This document shows positions 63,468-64,000 of a DNA stretch of 64,000 nt, piece by piece (position 1 is the first letter of the stretch; every line of letters starts with the position of its first letter). Location of the stretch: contig CAIUAN010000016.1 of NCBI GenBank assembly GCA_903897145.1, forward strand, positions 58,742 through 122,741, in the 5' to 3' direction. The notes below the pieces were generated by a model. It made no database searches, was not told the origin of the DNA, and was given only the letters and a program-made list of their open reading frames with translations. The position numbers and the translations under genes were made by a program. The stretch comes from an uncultured Bacteroidia bacterium (GTDB lineage Bacteria; Bacteroidota; Bacteroidia; Bacteroidales; Prolixibacteraceae).

Positions 63468-63905
63468 ATGATACAAGCAGAGATTCATACAGAAAAAGGG
63501 GTAATGAAGGTTAATTTCTTTGAAAATGATGCCCCATTAGCAGTTGCTAACTTCGTTAAGCTTTCGAAAGATGGTTTTTATGATGGATTGACTTTTCATC
63601 GTGTAATCCCAAATTTTGTTATTCAGGGTGGTTGTCCTAAAGGTAGTGGAGTTGGCGGACCTGGATATACCATTAAATGTGAGCTAGATGGTGAAAATCA
63701 ATATCACGATCGTGGCGTATTGTCTATGGCTCATGCCGGAAAAGATACAGGCGGTTCTCAGTTTTTTGTGTGCCATAGTCGCACGAATACAAGCCATTTG
63801 GATCGCAAGCATACTTGCTTTGGGAAGGTTTACGAAGGATTAGACGTAATAGACGAGATTCATCAAGGTGATAAAATCTTAAAAGTTGTGATCATCGAGG
63901 CATAA
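63468..63905 (+). CDS. cyclophilin-type peptidyl-prolyl isomerase
   Basis: 145 residues from ATG 63468 ([15 protein letters not shown]), the compact bacterial PpiB size. Catalytic region [23 protein letters not shown], then [24 protein letters not shown] and [19 protein letters not shown]. Cytoplasmic since no signal peptide. Folding helper for proline-containing proteins. A terminator follows. Confidence 0.95.
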   Translation: MIQAEIHTEKGVMKVNFFENDAPLAVANFVKLSKDGFYDGLTFHRVIPNFVIQGGCPKGSGVGGPGYTIKCELDGENQYHDRGVLSMAHAGKDTGGSQFFVCHSRTNTSHLDRKHTCFGKVYEGLDVIDEIHQGDKILKVVIIEA

Positions 63906-63931
63906 TCTTATTGAGCACTCTATAATTTATT

Positions 63932-63968
63932 AAAGCCTTCTTAGCCTCCTAAGAGGGCTTTTAATTTT
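63932..63968 (+). terminator. intrinsic terminator after cyclophilin gene
   Basis: AAAGCCTTCTTAG pairs with CTAAGAGGGCTTT (13 bp, one G-T) around CCTC, followed by TAATTTT. Confidence 0.85.
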
Positions 63969-64000
63969 CGTAATTTTTTACTTTAAGAATATAGTATTGC

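Overview
This window comes from a member of the Bacteroidota, probably a Bacteroidales/Marinilabiliales-like lineage (the order is a guess). Evidence: AT-rich coding style, no consistent Shine-Dalgarno sequences, repeated promoters of the Bacteroidota type (TTTG, 19-20 nt, TAnnTTTG), a PorE-like OmpA lipoprotein, the shape of topoisomerase IV ParE/ParC, and the family forms of NadA, HisS, YebC and class III-like PPK2. No tRNA, rRNA, CRISPR array, insertion sequence or prophage was seen. Most of the window is ordinary chromosome.

Layout. 1-1841: 3' part of a MutS-family ATPase gene, then an acyl-ACP thioesterase. 1908-5609 (minus): a six-gene sulfur-transfer operon with its own promoter and a leader of about 240 nt. 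It encodes a ubiquitin-like sulfur carrier, a divergent MetY-type sulfhydrylase, an E1-like adenylyltransferase, DsrE-like and TusA-like proteins and a JAMM protease. 5640-7565: REP-like hairpins and a 184-bp tandem repeat around a YVTN beta-propeller gene. 7588-21898: housekeeping genes (mnmE, ppk2, yebC, ilvE, nadA, hisS, ychF, pepF, an aldo/keto reductase, a truncated haemoglobin) plus an ECF sigma cassette. 22011-24740: metY and metA behind a methionine-coding leader peptide and attenuator. 24743-29787: rarA, a TPR protein, tag and a second ECF sigma factor. 29952-33401: a lipoprotein, two L,D-transpeptidases and a membrane-anchored unknown. 33468-41839: a Tat-exported oxidoreductase, galM, mprF-like, an EamA transporter and a CPA2 antiporter. 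42234-49916: parE-parC-aroK, a GH36-like hydrolase and a J-domain/KTSC protein. 50042-56761 (minus): a TetR-controlled TolC/HlyD/ABC export operon. 56884-63968: an esterase, purM-prfA-pyrF, a PorE-like protein and a cyclophilin.

How the genes work together. The most interesting theme is homocysteine and methionine synthesis, which appears twice. One branch (metA-metY, 22-24.7 kb) is the standard acetylhomoserine/sulfide route. MetA carries Glu at the acyl-specificity position, and the branch sits behind a 37-residue leader peptide with five Met codons and one Cys codon in its last ten residues; its stop codon overlaps an intrinsic terminator. The other branch (1.9-5.6 kb) has the full parts list of the protein-thiocarboxylate route described in Wolinella succinogenes (HcyS/HcyF/HcyD/MetY). 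Its carrier ends Gly-Gly-Gly-Ser-Ser-Cys, so it must be trimmed before it can be thiocarboxylated, and a JAMM protease is encoded in the same operon. DsrE- and TusA-like proteins in the operon suggest a persulfide relay feeding the carrier.

Several start codons were moved downstream of the longest open frame because a promoter -7 box or a better N-terminus lies inside the extension (nadA, hisS, parE, prfA, cyclophilin, GH36-like, Spy-like).
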